A stretch of DNA of 64,000 nucleotides, taken from NCBI RefSeq assembly GCF_003751785.1, contig NZ_RKIE01000001.1, forward strand, positions 1,527,564 to 1,591,563, given 5' to 3'. A model generated the notes under the pieces. It was given only the letters and a program-made list of their open reading frames with translations, was not told where the DNA came from and did no database searches. The stretch is from Frigoribacterium sp. PhB160 (lineage in GTDB: Bacteria; Actinomycetota; Actinomycetes; Actinomycetales; Microbacteriaceae). This document shows positions 42,341 through 55,386 of the stretch, one piece after another (the first letter of the stretch is position 1; every line of letters begins with the position of its first letter). The position numbers were made by a program, and so were the translations under genes.

Positions 42341-44029
42341 ATGACGGACCTGTCGACGACGCCCGAGCGCCAGCCCACCCCCATCGACGACGTCGCCGAG
42401 CGCTGGGTCGACACGCTCGTCGAGCTCGACCCCACGACGGCCACCTGGATCGGTCGCGAAGGCCGCACGGGGGAGTATGGCGACTACTCGCCCGCCGGCC
42501 ACGCGAGGCACGTCGCCGAGGTGCGCGCCGTCCTCGCCGACCTCGACGCGCTCGAGCCGGTCGACGACGTCGACCGCGTGACGAAGGACGACCTGTCGAG
42601 CGAGCTGCGGCTCGACCTCGAGTACGCCGAGCAGCGGCTCGAGCTGCGCGACCTCAACGTCATCGCCTCGCCGGCCCAGGGCATCCGCGAGGTGTTCGAC
42701 CTGATGCCGACGGCGACCGAGCGCGACTGGTCCGACGTGGCGTCGCGCCTCTCGCGGGTCGACGTGGCCGTCGCGCAGTACGTCGAGACCCTCCGCGAGG
42801 GCATCGCATCGGGCGTGGTGCCGGCCCGCCGGCAGGTGCTCCAGGTCGCCGAGCAGTGCGCCCGCATCGGCGCGTCCGACGGGTTCTTCGCCGAGCTGGC
42901 GTCGTCGGCGGTCCTAGGGGACGGCACCGCGCCTCCGGCGTCCCTCGCCTCCGACCTGTCGGCCGGCGCCCGCGGGGCCGCCTCCGCCTACCTGTCGCTG
43001 CGAGGGTTCCTGCTCGACGAGCTGGCGCCGAGCGCCGGCGCCGACGACGCGGTGGGCCGCGACGCGTACGCCCTCCACTCGCGTCGGTTCCTCGGGGCGA
43101 CCGTCGACCTCGACGAGACCTACGAGTGGGGCCTCGACGAGCTCGCTCGCATGACCGCCGAGCAGGAGGCCGTGGCCCGGACGATCGAGCCCGGCGCCAG
43201 CGTCGAGCGGGCCATCGCCGTGCTCGACGCCGACCCCGCACGCCAGCTCGACGGGACGGAGGCGCTGCGAGCGTGGATGCAGCAGCTCAGCGACCGTGCC
43301 GTGGCCGAGCTCGGTGAGAGCCACTTCGACATCCCCGAGCCGGTCCGCCGCCTCGAGTGCCGCATCGCGCCCACGAAGGACGGCGGCATCTACTACAAGA
43401 GCCCCAGCGACGACTTCTCCCGCCCCGGCCGCATGTGGTGGTCGGTGCCCGAGGGCGTCACCCGATTCGGCACCTGGCGCGAGACCACCACCGTCTACCA
43501 CGAGGGCGTCCCCGGCCACCACCTGCAGCTCGGCCAGGCCGTCTTCGGTCGGGCCACGCTCAACACCTGGCGACGTCAGCTCGCCGGCACCTCCGGCCAC
43601 GCCGAGGGCTGGGCCCTGTACGCGGAGCGCCTGATGGACGAGCTGGGCTACCTCGACGACCCCGGCGACCGCCTCGGCATGCTCGACGGGCAACGGATGA
43701 GGGCCGCTCGGGTCGTCCTCGACATCGGCGTGCACCTCGGCAAAGCCTTCCCCGGCAGCACCGAGACGTGGGACGCCGCGAACGCGCTCGCCTTCATGGG
43801 CCGCAACGTCAACATGGACCCCGAGTTCGTCCGCTTCGAGGTCGACCGGTACCTGGGCTGGCCGGGCCAGGCCCCGTCGTACAAGGTGGGGCAGCGCATC
43901 TGGGAGGACCTGCGGGCGGAGCGTGCACGGCTCGAGGGCGCCTCCTTCGACGTGCGCCGGTTCCACCGCGACGCCCTCCGCCTCGGCGGGGTCGGCCTCG
44001 ACACCCTGCGTCGGGCCCTGCTCGCCTGA
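42341..44029 (+). CDS. DUF885 domain protein, putative zinc metallopeptidase
   Basis: 562 residues. The family motif HEGVPGHHLQLGQ (about residues 387-399) is an HExxxxHH-like variant typical of DUF885 proteins, and GHAEGWALYAERLMDELGY supplies a further conserved Glu. This is the arrangement of a gluzincin-like peptidase, but activity in this family is little studied. There is no signal peptide or membrane helix, so it is probably cytoplasmic. It stands alone between a terminator and the rpsA promoter, with no link to the PTS genes beyond position. Confidence 0.88.
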   Translation: MTDLSTTPERQPTPIDDVAERWVDTLVELDPTTATWIGREGRTGEYGDYSPAGHARHVAEVRAVLADLDALEPVDDVDRVTKDDLSSELRLDLEYAEQRLELRDLNVIASPAQGIREVFDLMPTATERDWSDVASRLSRVDVAVAQYVETLREGIASGVVPARRQVLQVAEQCARIGASDGFFAELASSAVLGDGTAPPASLASDLSAGARGAASAYLSLRGFLLDELAPSAGADDAVGRDAYALHSRRFLGATVDLDETYEWGLDELARMTAEQEAVARTIEPGASVERAIAVLDADPARQLDGTEALRAWMQQLSDRAVAELGESHFDIPEPVRRLECRIAPTKDGGIYYKSPSDDFSRPGRMWWSVPEGVTRFGTWRETTTVYHEGVPGHHLQLGQAVFGRATLNTWRRQLAGTSGHAEGWALYAERLMDELGYLDDPGDRLGMLDGQRMRAARVVLDIGVHLGKAFPGSTETWDAANALAFMGRNVNMDPEFVRFEVDRYLGWPGQAPSYKVGQRIWEDLRAERARLEGASFDVRRFHRDALRLGGVGLDTLRRALLA

Positions 44030-44055
44030 CCTCGGCCACGGCGCGCCCGGGATCG

Positions 44056-44085
44056 TTGCCCCACGAACGAGGTGCGAGCTATGAT
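44056..44085 (+). promoter_or_regulatory. rpsA promoter, sigma-70 type (TTGCCC-N18-TATGAT)
   Basis: TTGCCC (44056-44061), an 18-bp spacer and TATGAT (44080-44085) form the best consensus promoter of the window. Transcription would begin near 44092, with a leader of about 108 nt before rpsA. Ribosomal protein S1 is autoregulated through its leader in E. coli; whether that holds here is unknown. Confidence 0.7.
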
Positions 44086-44199
44086 GTGGGGGCGCAATCT
44101 GCGTCGATCTGTCCGCACGCCGCGGTCGACACCCTCTGACGGAACGTTCCCGACGGACGACCACGGCCCGATACATGCTTTCACTGGAGCACTAACTAC

Positions 44200-45645
44200 A
44201 TGACAACCGTAACGACCAAGGCACCCAAGCAGGTCGCCATCAACGACATCGGATCCGCTGATGACTTCCTGGCCGCGGTCGAGAAGACTCTGAAGTTCTT
44301 CAACGACGGCGACCTCATCGAGGGCACCGTCGTGAAGATCGACCGCGACGAGGTCCTCCTCGACGTCGGCTACAAGACCGAGGGCGTCATCCCCTCGCGC
44401 GAACTCTCGATCAAGCACGACGTCGACCCCACCGAGGTCGTCGAGGTCGGCGACACGGTCGAGGCCCTCGTCCTCCAGAAGGAGGACAAGGAAGGCCGCC
44501 TCATCCTGTCGAAGAAGCGGGCTCAGTACGAGCGCGCCTGGGGCGACGTCGAGAAGATCAAGGACGCCGACGGCGTCGTCACCGGCACGGTCATCGAGGT
44601 CGTCAAGGGCGGCCTCATCGTCGACATCGGCCTGCGGGGCTTCCTCCCCGCGTCGCTCATCGAGCTGCGCCGCGTCCGCGACCTCACGCCGTACCTCGGC
44701 CAGGAGATCGAGGCGAAGATCCTCGAGCTCGACAAGAACCGCAACAACGTGGTCCTGTCGCGCCGTGCCCTGCTCGAGCAGACGCAGTCCGAGAGCCGCA
44801 CCACCTTCCTCAACAACCTCCACAAGGGCCAGGTCCGCAAGGGCGTCGTCTCGTCGATCGTCAACTTCGGCGCCTTCGTCGACCTCGGCGGCGTCGACGG
44901 CCTCGTCCACGTCTCCGAGCTCAGCTGGAAGCACATCGAGCACGCCAGCGAGGTCGTCGAGGTCGGTCAGGAAGTCACCGTCGAGATCCTCGAGGTCGAC
45001 CTCGACCGTGAGCGCGTGTCGCTCTCGCTCAAGGCGACGCAGGAGGACCCGTGGCAGGTCTTCGCCCGCACGCACGCCATCGGCCAGGTCGCGCCCGGCA
45101 AGGTCACGAAGCTCGTCCCCTTCGGCGCGTTCGTCCGCGTCGCGGACGGCATCGAGGGCCTCGTGCACATCTCCGAGCTGTCGGCGAAGCACGTCGAGCT
45201 GGCCGAGCAGGTCGTCGCCGTCGGCGACGAGGTGTTCGTCAAGGTCATCGACATCGACCTCGACCGTCGTCGCATCTCGCTGAGCCTCAAGCAGGCCAAC
45301 GAGGGCGTCGACCCCGAGGGCACCGAGTTCGACCCGGCGCTCTACGGCATGCTCACCGAGTACGACGACCAGGGCAACTACAAGTACCCCGAGGGCTTCG
45401 ACCCGGAGACCAACGAGTGGCGCGAGGGCTTCGACTCGCAGCGCGAGAAGTGGGAGCAGGACTACGCGGCTGCCCAGGCTCGCTGGGAGGCGCACAAGAA
45501 GCAGGTCGCTGCGTCGCTCACCGAAGAGGCCTCCTTCGAGGCTCCGTCGGGCTCGACCTTCTCGAGCGAGACCGCCGGTGCGGGCACCCTCGCCGACGAC
45601 GAGTCGCTCGCGGCTCTGCGCGAGAAGCTCTCCAGCAGCAACTAG
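44200..45645 (+). CDS. rpsA: 30S ribosomal protein S1
   Basis: 481 residues with four S1 (OB-fold) domains, as in other actinobacteria. Their openings are IEGTVVKIDRDEVLLDVG, VTGTVIEVVKGGLIVDIG, RKGVVSSIVNFGAFVDLG and APGKVTKLVPFGAFVRVA. The acidic C-terminal tail (about 110 residues, EYDDQGNYKYPEGFDPETNEW) is also typical. It helps mRNA bind the ribosome. The ATG has CACTGGAGCACTAACTAC upstream, so a GGAG site about 11 nt away. rpsA lies before coaE and uvrB as in mycobacteria, but is separated from polA by the PTS cassette. Confidence 0.97.
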   Translation: MTTVTTKAPKQVAINDIGSADDFLAAVEKTLKFFNDGDLIEGTVVKIDRDEVLLDVGYKTEGVIPSRELSIKHDVDPTEVVEVGDTVEALVLQKEDKEGRLILSKKRAQYERAWGDVEKIKDADGVVTGTVIEVVKGGLIVDIGLRGFLPASLIELRRVRDLTPYLGQEIEAKILELDKNRNNVVLSRRALLEQTQSESRTTFLNNLHKGQVRKGVVSSIVNFGAFVDLGGVDGLVHVSELSWKHIEHASEVVEVGQEVTVEILEVDLDRERVSLSLKATQEDPWQVFARTHAIGQVAPGKVTKLVPFGAFVRVADGIEGLVHISELSAKHVELAEQVVAVGDEVFVKVIDIDLDRRRISLSLKQANEGVDPEGTEFDPALYGMLTEYDDQGNYKYPEGFDPETNEWREGFDSQREKWEQDYAAAQARWEAHKKQVAASLTEEASFEAPSGSTFSSETAGAGTLADDESLAALREKLSSSN

Positions 45646-45678
45646 GTCGTCAGCACCTCACGGTGCCCGACGTCCTGA

Positions 45679-45714
45679 CCGGAAGGCGGTCCCCCTCGGG
45701 GGGCCGCCTTCCGG
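45679..45714 (+). terminator. rpsA terminator
   Basis: CCGGAAGGCGG (45679-45689) pairs perfectly with CCGCCTTCCGG (45704-45714), and the inner T-CCC/GGG-G bases extend the stem. It lies 33 nt after the rpsA stop. Confidence 0.85.
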
Positions 45715-45728
45715 CGTTCCCGGGGGAG

Positions 45729-45734
45729 TACCCT
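45729..45734 (+). promoter_or_regulatory. Leaderless-type -10 box of coaE (TACCCT)
   Basis: TACCCT ends 6 nt before ATG 45741 and follows the rpsA terminator. No ribosome binding site precedes coaE. Confidence 0.5.
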
Positions 45735-45740
45735 CGGCGG

Positions 45741-46391
45741 ATGTTCGTCTGTGGCCTGACCGGGGGCATCGCCGCCGGCAAGAGCGTCGTGTCCCGCCGA
45801 CTCGGAGAGCTCGGCGCCGCGGTCGTCGACGCCGACCTCCTCGCTCGGGAGGTCGTGGAGCCGGGCACCCCGGGCCTCGCCCGCATCCGGGAGCGGTTCG
45901 GCACCGGCGTCCTCGGCGCCGACGGCGGACTCGACCGCGCGGCGCTCGGCGCGCTGGTCTTCGCCGACCCCGCCGCTCGACGAGACCTCGAGGCGATCAC
46001 GCACCCCGCCGTCCGCGAGCTCTCCGCCCTGCGCATGCGAGAGGCCGTCGCGGACGACCCGGCCCGGGTCGTCGTCTACGACGTGCCCCTGCTGGTCGAG
46101 TCGCGCGGGTCGGGGGAGTTCGACGTCGTCGTCGTCGTGCAGGCCCCGGCCTGGGTGCGGGTGCGACGACTCGTCGAGCTGCGCGGCATGTCCCCGGAGC
46201 AGGCCCGGTCCCGCGTCGACGCCCAGGCCGACGACGCCGCCCGGCTCGCGGCGGCGGACCTCGTCGTCGACTCCTCGGGCACGCTCGAGCGGACGTTGGA
46301 GCAGGCCGACGCGACGTACGAGCGGCTGCGTTCGCTGTCAGCGGTGAAGGCCGAGGCCGCCCCGGAGCCGACTGTCGGTGGTCGCTCCTAG
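45741..46391 (+). CDS. coaE: Dephospho-CoA kinase
   Basis: 216 residues. It carries out the last step of coenzyme A synthesis, phosphorylating the 3'-OH of dephospho-CoA. The P-loop [11 protein letters not shown] lies at residues 5-15, followed by [12 protein letters not shown] with the substrate-binding Asp, and DVPLLVESR. It is the plain bacterial form without the C-terminal GrpB-like extension found in mycobacteria. Its TAG stop is the first half of the uvrB -10 box. coaBC, acting earlier in the pathway, is missing from its frequent place next to rpoZ. Confidence 0.95.
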   Translation: MFVCGLTGGIAAGKSVVSRRLGELGAAVVDADLLAREVVEPGTPGLARIRERFGTGVLGADGGLDRAALGALVFADPAARRDLEAITHPAVRELSALRMREAVADDPARVVVYDVPLLVESRGSGEFDVVVVVQAPAWVRVRRLVELRGMSPEQARSRVDAQADDAARLAAADLVVDSSGTLERTLEQADATYERLRSLSAVKAEAAPEPTVGGRS

Positions 46392-46394
46392 ACT
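46389..46394 (+). promoter_or_regulatory. Leaderless-type -10 box of uvrB (TAGACT), overlapping the coaE stop
   Basis: TAGACT begins with the coaE TAG stop and ends 7 nt before ATG 46402. No LexA-type palindrome was recognised nearby. Confidence 0.55.
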
Positions 46395-46401
46395 CGACGA
46401 C

Positions 46402-48468
46402 ATGGAACCGACCCGCAGCGTCCGCCCCTTCGAAGTCGTCAGCGAGTACGAACCGAGTGGTGACCAGCCGGCCGCGATCGCCGAACTGGCAGGTCGCATC
46501 AACGCCGGCGAGACCGACGTCGTCCTCCTCGGCGCCACCGGCACAGGCAAGTCGGCGACCACCGCCTGGCTGGTCGAGCAGGTGCAGCGCCCGACCCTCG
46601 TCCTGGCCCACAACAAGACCCTGGCGGCGCAGCTCGCCAACGAGTTCCGCGAGATGTTCCCGCACAACGCGGTCGAGTACTTCGTGTCGTACTACGACTA
46701 CTACCAGCCCGAGGCGTACGTCCCGCAGACCGACACCTTCATCGAGAAAGACAGCTCGATCAACGCCGAGGTCGAGCGCCTGAGGCACTCCACGACGAAC
46801 TCGCTCCTCAGCCGGCGCGACGTCATCGTCGTCTCGACGGTCTCCTGCATCTACGGCCTCGGCACGCCCGAGGGCTACCTCGAGGCCATGATCGCGCTCC
46901 AGGTGGGTCAGAAGATCGACCGAGAGACCCTGATCCGCCGCTTCGTCTCGATGCAGTACCAGCGCAACGACATCGACTTCTCGCGCGGCAACTTCAGGGT
47001 CCGGGGCGACACCGTCGAGATCATCCCGATGTACGAAGAGCTCGCGATCCGCATCGAGATGTTCGGCGACGAGATCGAGGCTCTCTACGCCCTGCACCCC
47101 CTCACCGGCGACGTCGTCAAGACGCTCGACGCCGTGTCGGTCTTCCCCGGCTCCCACTACGTGGCGGGCACCGACGTGATGCACCGGGCCATCGGCACCA
47201 TCAAGCACGAGCTGGCCGAGCGCCTCGGCGAGCTCGACCGCCAGGGCAAGCTCCTCGAGTCGCAACGGCTCCGCATGCGCACCACCTTCGACCTCGAGAT
47301 GATGGAGCAGATCGGGTTCTGCAACGGCATCGAGAACTACTCCGCGCACATCGACGGCCGTTCGCCCGGCGAGGCACCGCACTGCCTGCTCGACTACTTC
47401 CCCGACGACCTGCTCGTCGTCATCGACGAGTCGCACGTCACGGTGCCCCAGATCGGCGCCATGTACGAGGGCGACGCCTCCCGCAAGCGCACGCTCGTCG
47501 ACCACGGCTTCCGACTCCCGAGCGCACTCGACAACCGCCCCCTCAAGTTCGAGGAGTTCCTCGACCGGGTCGGGCAGAAGGTCTACCTGTCGGCGACGCC
47601 CGGCAAGTACGAGCTCGGCATCACCGACAGCGTGGTCGAGCAGATCATCCGACCCACGGGCCTCATCGACCCCGAGATCATCGTGAAGCCCTCCGAGGGC
47701 CAGATCGACGACCTCCTGGAGGAGATCCGCACCCGCACCGAGCGTGACGAGCGCGTGCTCGTCACGACCCTCACGAAGAAGATGGCCGAAGAGCTGACCG
47801 ACTTCCTCACCGAGGCCGGCGTGCGCGTCCGCTACCTGCACTCGGACGTCGACACGCTGCGTCGCGTCGAATTGCTGACGGAGCTGCGTCAGGGCGTCTA
47901 CGACGTCCTCGTGGGCATCAACTTGCTGCGAGAGGGCCTCGACCTGCCCGAGGTGTCGCTCGTGGCGATCCTCGACGCCGACAAGGAGGGCTTCCTGCGG
48001 TCGTCCACCTCGCTCATCCAGACCATCGGCCGTGCCGCCCGCAACGTCTCGGGTCAGGTCCACATGTACGCCGACGTCATGACCGACTCGATGAAGCGGG
48101 CCCTCGACGAGACCGACCGGCGGCGAGAGAAGCAGGTCGCTTACAACCTCGAGCGCGGCATCGACCCGCAGCCGCTCCGCAAGCGGATCGCGGACATCAC
48201 CGAGGCACTCGCCCGCGAGGGTGCCGACACCGCCGCGCTGCTCGCCGGACGCGACGGCAAGAAACGGTCCCCCACGCCCAACCTCAAGCGCGAGGGGCGG
48301 GGGGCCGAGGCCGCGAACGGCATCGAGTCGATCATCGCCGACCTCAACGAGCAGATGCTGCAGGCGGCGGCCGAGCTCAAGTTCGAGCTCGCGGGCCGAC
48401 TCCGAGACGAGGTCGCCGACCTCAAGAAGGACCTCCGGCAGATGGAGGCGGCCGGCCATGTCCGCTGA
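46402..48468 (+). CDS. uvrB: UvrABC system protein B
   Basis: 688 residues. Damage-verifying DNA helicase-like subunit of nucleotide excision repair. Walker [15 protein letters not shown] is at about residues 40-53, the beta-hairpin that clamps DNA is in [12 protein letters not shown], and DEAD-type VVIDESHVT follows. The helicase C domain has [17 protein letters not shown] and [11 protein letters not shown]-terminal UVR motif (about 650-685) binds UvrC. The ATG start lies 7 nt after a -10 box; an in-frame ATG at 46378 would be within coaE and is rejected. The 3' end overlaps the next gene by 11 nt. Confidence 0.97.
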   Translation: MEPTRSVRPFEVVSEYEPSGDQPAAIAELAGRINAGETDVVLLGATGTGKSATTAWLVEQVQRPTLVLAHNKTLAAQLANEFREMFPHNAVEYFVSYYDYYQPEAYVPQTDTFIEKDSSINAEVERLRHSTTNSLLSRRDVIVVSTVSCIYGLGTPEGYLEAMIALQVGQKIDRETLIRRFVSMQYQRNDIDFSRGNFRVRGDTVEIIPMYEELAIRIEMFGDEIEALYALHPLTGDVVKTLDAVSVFPGSHYVAGTDVMHRAIGTIKHELAERLGELDRQGKLLESQRLRMRTTFDLEMMEQIGFCNGIENYSAHIDGRSPGEAPHCLLDYFPDDLLVVIDESHVTVPQIGAMYEGDASRKRTLVDHGFRLPSALDNRPLKFEEFLDRVGQKVYLSATPGKYELGITDSVVEQIIRPTGLIDPEIIVKPSEGQIDDLLEEIRTRTERDERVLVTTLTKKMAEELTDFLTEAGVRVRYLHSDVDTLRRVELLTELRQGVYDVLVGINLLREGLDLPEVSLVAILDADKEGFLRSSTSLIQTIGRAARNVSGQVHMYADVMTDSMKRALDETDRRREKQVAYNLERGIDPQPLRKRIADITEALAREGADTAALLAGRDGKKRSPTPNLKREGRGAEAANGIESIIADLNEQMLQAAAELKFELAGRLRDEVADLKKDLRQMEAAGHVR

Positions 48469-49357
48469 CCGTCGCCGCGTCGTCGTCACCGGTGCGACCG
48501 CGGGGCTCGGCTTCTTCGCGGCCGAGCAGCTCGCGGCTCAGGGGCACCGGGTGGTCCTCGCCGCCCGTGATCCCGAACGCGCCGTGCGCGCCGCCGACAC
48601 CATCCGGGAGAACGTGCCCGGGGCCGATCTCGAGACGGTCGACCTCGACCTCGCCGACCTCGCGTCCGTCGCCTCCGGAGCCGCCGCGGCGGCCGCCGGG
48701 GGAGAGGTCGACGTCCTGCTCGCGAACGCCGGAGTCGTCGGCTCACGCCGACGCCAGACGACGGCCGACGGCTTCGAGCTGCAGTTCGGCACCAACCACC
48801 TCGGTCACTTCGCCCTGGTGTCGCACCTCATGCCGGCCCTCGCCGCTGCGTCGGCGGGCCGGATCGTGCACCTGGGCAGCATCAGCCACCGCTTCGTCCG
48901 CCTCGACCTCGACGACCCGATGATGGTCTCGAGCTACTCGGGATCGGTCGCCTACGCCCGGTCCAAGCTGGCGGTCATGACCTTCGGCTTCGAGCTCGAC
49001 CGCCGGCTCCGCGCGGCCGGGTCGAGCGTCACGAGCCTCGTCGCCCACCCCGGGTTCTCGTGGGAGGCCACGAGCGAGCCCCGCCCGCCCGTCGTCGTGC
49101 CCCGGCGTCCGCCGGCCGTGCTCACCTCGATCTCGCACACCTTCTCCCAGGGCAAGGAGACCGGAGCCGAGCCGCTAGTCCGGGCCGCGACGGGCGACCC
49201 CGTGGCGGGAGGGGAATACTGGGGCCCCGCCGGCTGGTTCCAGCTGACCGGCGCGCCGGCGCTCGTCCCGGCGAAGCGCCATGCGCGCGATCCCGCCGCG
49301 GCCGCCCGCCTGTGGTCCGTGTCCGCCGACCTCACCTCGACCGAACCCGTCCTCTAA
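48458..49357 (+). CDS. Short-chain dehydrogenase/reductase family protein
   Basis: 299 residues, a Rossmann-fold SDR. The cofactor motif is [19 protein letters not shown], with NAGVV as the structural motif. The catalytic Ser is in HLGSISHRF, and the Tyr and Lys are in AYARSKLA. The sequence resembles the WW-domain oxidoreductase / retinol dehydrogenase-like SDR group; the substrate cannot be deduced. ATG start with GGAGG about 9 nt upstream, inside the end of uvrB, so it is translationally coupled to a repair gene. A functional link to repair is not implied. Confidence 0.9.
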   Translation: MSADRRRVVVTGATAGLGFFAAEQLAAQGHRVVLAARDPERAVRAADTIRENVPGADLETVDLDLADLASVASGAAAAAAGGEVDVLLANAGVVGSRRRQTTADGFELQFGTNHLGHFALVSHLMPALAAASAGRIVHLGSISHRFVRLDLDDPMMVSSYSGSVAYARSKLAVMTFGFELDRRLRAAGSSVTSLVAHPGFSWEATSEPRPPVVVPRRPPAVLTSISHTFSQGKETGAEPLVRAATGDPVAGGEYWGPAGWFQLTGAPALVPAKRHARDPAAAARLWSVSADLTSTEPVL

Positions 49358-49393
49358 CGACCGGGGGCCGACCGACGATGTCGGCGGCCTCCG

Positions 49394-49399
49394 TAGAAT
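49394..49399 (+). promoter_or_regulatory. Leaderless-type -10 box of uvrA (TAGAAT)
   Basis: TAGAAT ends 7 nt before GTG 49407. It overlaps a possible in-frame ATG (49398-49400), which therefore could not be translated from this promoter. Confidence 0.5.
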
Positions 49400-49406
49400 G
49401 GCAAGA

Positions 49407-52354
<2,948 letters not shown>

Positions 52355-52358
<4 letters not shown>

Positions 52359-54328
52359 GCAACACGGTCTCCTGGCGCCCGCCGGCCCGCGACATCCCCA
52401 CCGACCCCGGCGTGTACCGGTGGCGCGACGAGCGCGGGCGCGTGCTCTACGTCGGCAAGGCGAAGAACCTGCGGGCTCGGCTCAGCAACTACTTCGCCCC
52501 CCTCCCGACGCTGCACGAGCGCACGCGACGCATGGTGCTCAGCGCCCGCTCGGTCGACTGGACGGTCGTGGGCAGCGACATCGAGGCCCTCCAGCTCGAG
52601 TACACGTGGATCAAGGAGTTCGACCCGCCCTTCAACGTCAAGTTCCGCGACGACAAGACCTACCCGTTCATGGCCGTGACCCTCGGCGACGAGGCGCCCC
52701 GCGTGATGGTGACGCGCAACCCGCGCATCAAGGGAGCCAAGTACTTCGGGCCGTACCCGAAGATCTGGGCCGTCCACGACACGATCGACCTCATGATCAA
52801 GGTCTTCCCGATCCGCACCTGCTCCGACAGCAGCTACAAGAAGGCCATGCAGACCGGCAAGCCCTGCTTCCCCGGTCAGATCGGCCGCTGCGGCGGGCCC
52901 TGCTCGCAGAAGGTGACCGTCGAGGAGCACCGCGCGATCGTCGACGAGTTCGTCAAGTTCATGGGCAGCTACGACAAGCGCGTCATCGCCGAACGCCAGA
53001 AGGCCATGAAGACCGCCGCCCTCGAGCAGCGGTACGAAGAGGCGGCGCGCTACCGCGATCAGGTGCAGGCCCTCGAGGCGGTGCTCGACAAGTCCGCCGT
53101 GGTGCTGCGCGACTCGGTCGACCTCGACCTCTTCGCGCTGGCGGAGGACGAGCTCGCGGCGGCCGTCCAGCTGTTCACGGTGCGCGGGGGGCGCATCCGG
53201 GGCTCTCGGGGGTGGGTCGTCGACAAAGAGATCGACATCTCGACGGGCGAGCTCGTCGAGCAGGTGCTGCAGGGCCGGTACACCCCGGGCAGCGAGGTCC
53301 CCCGGGAGATCCTCGTGACCGAGGTCCCCGACGACGTCGAGGCGCTCGAGTCGGTGCTGAGCGAGGTGCGGGGCCGCGGCCGGGTGCAGATCCGCACGGC
53401 CCAGCGGGGCGAGAAGGCGAGTCTCATGCAGACGGCGACGCTGAACGCCCAGCAGGCCCTGATGCTCTACAAGACGCGGCGCAGCGCCGACTTCGCGACG
53501 AGGTCGACGGCCCTGGCCGACATCCAGGAGGCGCTCGGCATGTCCGAGGCCCCGCTGCGGATGGAGTGCTACGACGTCTCGCACCTCTCCGGCACGAACA
53601 TCGTCGCCTCGATGGTCGTCTTCGAGGACGGTCTGCCGCGGAAGGACCAGTACCGCCGGTTCAGCATCCCGCAGTCAGCCGACGACACCGAGTCGATCCA
53701 CCAGACCCTGACCCGACGGCTCGCGCGCCTCGACGACGAGCTCGCACCCGTGGAGGAGGTGGGGGAGCAGCGCAAGCGGTTCGCCTACCGTCCGAACCTG
53801 CTCATCGTCGACGGCGGACAGCCCCAGGTCGCAGCGGCTCGCCGAGCCCTCGAGGAAGCCGGCGTGACCGACATCGCACTCTGCGGCATCGCGAAGAGGC
53901 TGGAAGAGATCTGGCTGCCGGACGACGACTTCCCCGTCATCCTGCCGCGGAACTCCGACGCGCTGTTCCTGATCCAGCGCATCCGCGACGAGGCCCACCG
54001 CTTCGCCATCACGTTCCAGCGTCAGCGTCGCAAGCGCGACATCGCGTCGCAGCTCGCCGAGATCCCCGGTCTCGGGCCGTCGCGCGTCGCGGGGCTGCTC
54101 AAGCACTTCGGCTCGGTCAAGCGCCTGCGAGAGGCGGGCATCGACGAGATCTCGTCGATCAAGGGCATCGGCCCGACGCTCGCGTCGGCGATCGTGGGGC
54201 GCCTCCGCGGCGACCTGGCGGAGGTCGACGAGGCCGTCGACGCCGTGGATCCCGGCGACGCCGACGCGACCCCCGAGAGCGAGGGGTCGGACGCCGGGAC
54301 GTCGGAGGCCGAGTCCGTCGGCGTCTAG
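52355..54328 (+). CDS. uvrC: UvrABC system protein C
   Basis: 657 residues. Dual-incision nuclease of nucleotide excision repair. The N-terminal GIY-YIG domain ([20 protein letters not shown]) makes the 3' cut. The Cys cluster CSDSSYKK...[13 protein letters not shown] resembles the Fe-S-binding cysteines of UvrC. A UVR motif ([19 protein letters not shown]) contacts UvrB. The RNase H-like domain makes the 5' cut ([20 protein letters not shown]). A double HhH at the C-terminus ([30 protein letters not shown]) binds DNA. The TAG stop also opens the rapZ -10 box. Confidence 0.96.
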
Positions 54329-54331
54329 GAT
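54326..54331 (+). promoter_or_regulatory. -10 box of rapZ (TAGGAT), overlapping the uvrC stop
   Basis: TAGGAT begins with the uvrC TAG stop. Transcription would begin near 54338, about 28 nt before the rapZ start, leaving room for the GAAGG ribosome site at 54357-54361. Confidence 0.5.
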
Positions 54332-54365
54332 CGAACCGCCCCGAGCCACCTCCACCGAAGGTCAC

Positions 54366-55253
54366 GTGAGCATGAGCGACGTCACAGAACAGCAAGAGGT
54401 CCTGATCGTCACCGGCATGTCCGGGGCCGGTCGTTCGACGGTGGGTAACGCGCTGGAGGACCTGGGCTGGTACGTGGTCGACAACCTCCCCGCGCAGATG
54501 CTGCGGCCGCTGCTCGACCTGGCCGAGCGGGCGGGCGACTCCCTGCCCCGCATCGCGGCGGTCGTCGACGTCCGCGGCGGCCGGTTGTTCTCCGAGGCCC
54601 AGGAGGCCGTCCGCACCCTGCGCGCGAGCATGCCGAGCAAGGTGCGGGTCCTCTTCCTCGACGCCACCGACGCCGTCCTGGTCCGCCGGTTCGAGCAGGT
54701 CCGGCGACCCCACCCGCTGCAGGGCGACGGCACCCTGCTCGACGGGATCCTCGCCGAGCGTGCCCGGATGGAGGAGCTCCGCGAGACGAGCGACGTCATC
54801 GTCGACACCTCCGAGCTGAACATCCACCAGCTCGCGACCAGCATCACCGAGACCTTCGCCGAGTCCGAGCGGCCGGGCGTCCAGGTCACCGTGCTCAGCT
54901 TCGGCTTCAAGTACGGGCTGCCGACCGACTCCGACATGGTGGGCGACGCGCGGTTCCTCCCCAACCCGTTCTGGGTGCCCGAGCTGAGGTCGCAGAACGG
55001 CCTCGACGAGCCCGTCACCGAGTACGTCATGGCCCAGTCCGGGGCCCGTGACTTCGTCGAGGCCTTCGCCCGCGCGCTGGAGCCGGTGCTGGCGGGCTAC
55101 CAGCGTGAGAACAAGAGACACGCTACGATCGCCATTGGCTGCACGGGCGGCAAGCACCGTTCCGTCACCCTCGTCGGCGAGCTGGCCGTGCTCCTGCGCC
55201 GGCTGCCGGGCGTGGCCGTCAGCGTCAAGCACCGCGACCTCGGTCGCGAGTGA
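54366..55253 (+). CDS. rapZ: RNase adapter protein RapZ / nucleotide-binding protein (YvcJ family)
   Basis: 295 residues. The N-terminal P-loop GMSGAGRS is at residues 17-24. The C-terminal domain has SFGFKYGLPTDSDMV, DVRFLPNP-like GDARFLPNPFW and the IGCTGGKHRSV signature. E. coli RapZ guides RNase E to small RNAs of amino-sugar metabolism; in Gram-positives YvcJ is a GTPase/ATPase of less clear role. The actinobacterial partner is unknown. GTG 54366 lies 4 nt after GAAGG; ATG 54372 is the alternative two codons later. In many relatives yvcK follows, but here whiA comes next after 133 nt. Confidence 0.94.
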   Translation: MSMSDVTEQQEVLIVTGMSGAGRSTVGNALEDLGWYVVDNLPAQMLRPLLDLAERAGDSLPRIAAVVDVRGGRLFSEAQEAVRTLRASMPSKVRVLFLDATDAVLVRRFEQVRRPHPLQGDGTLLDGILAERARMEELRETSDVIVDTSELNIHQLATSITETFAESERPGVQVTVLSFGFKYGLPTDSDMVGDARFLPNPFWVPELRSQNGLDEPVTEYVMAQSGARDFVEAFARALEPVLAGYQRENKRHATIAIGCTGGKHRSVTLVGELAVLLRRLPGVAVSVKHRDLGRE

Positions 55254-55286
55254 CCGGTCTGCGTCGGCGCACGACCCGTGCTGACC

Positions 55287-55307
55287 GACGTCGCACGACG
55301 CGACGTC
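55287..55307 (+). other. Small hairpin in the rapZ-whiA gap
   Basis: GACGTCG (55287-55293) pairs with CGACGTC (55301-55307) around a 7-nt loop. The remaining 133-nt gap shows no remnant of a yvcK reading frame and no clear promoter. Confidence 0.3.
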
Positions 55308-55386
55308 CGACGCCGCCGAGCCAGGGCCCCGACGCCCCGCGCGACCTGCGTCGCGCCGATCCTCCCCAGAGTTAGGAACACCACCC

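Noticed and set aside
49398-49406. ATG 49398 as the uvrA start
   Set aside because: It overlaps the TAGAAT -10 box, so a transcript from that promoter would not contain it. It remains possible if transcription comes from further upstream.
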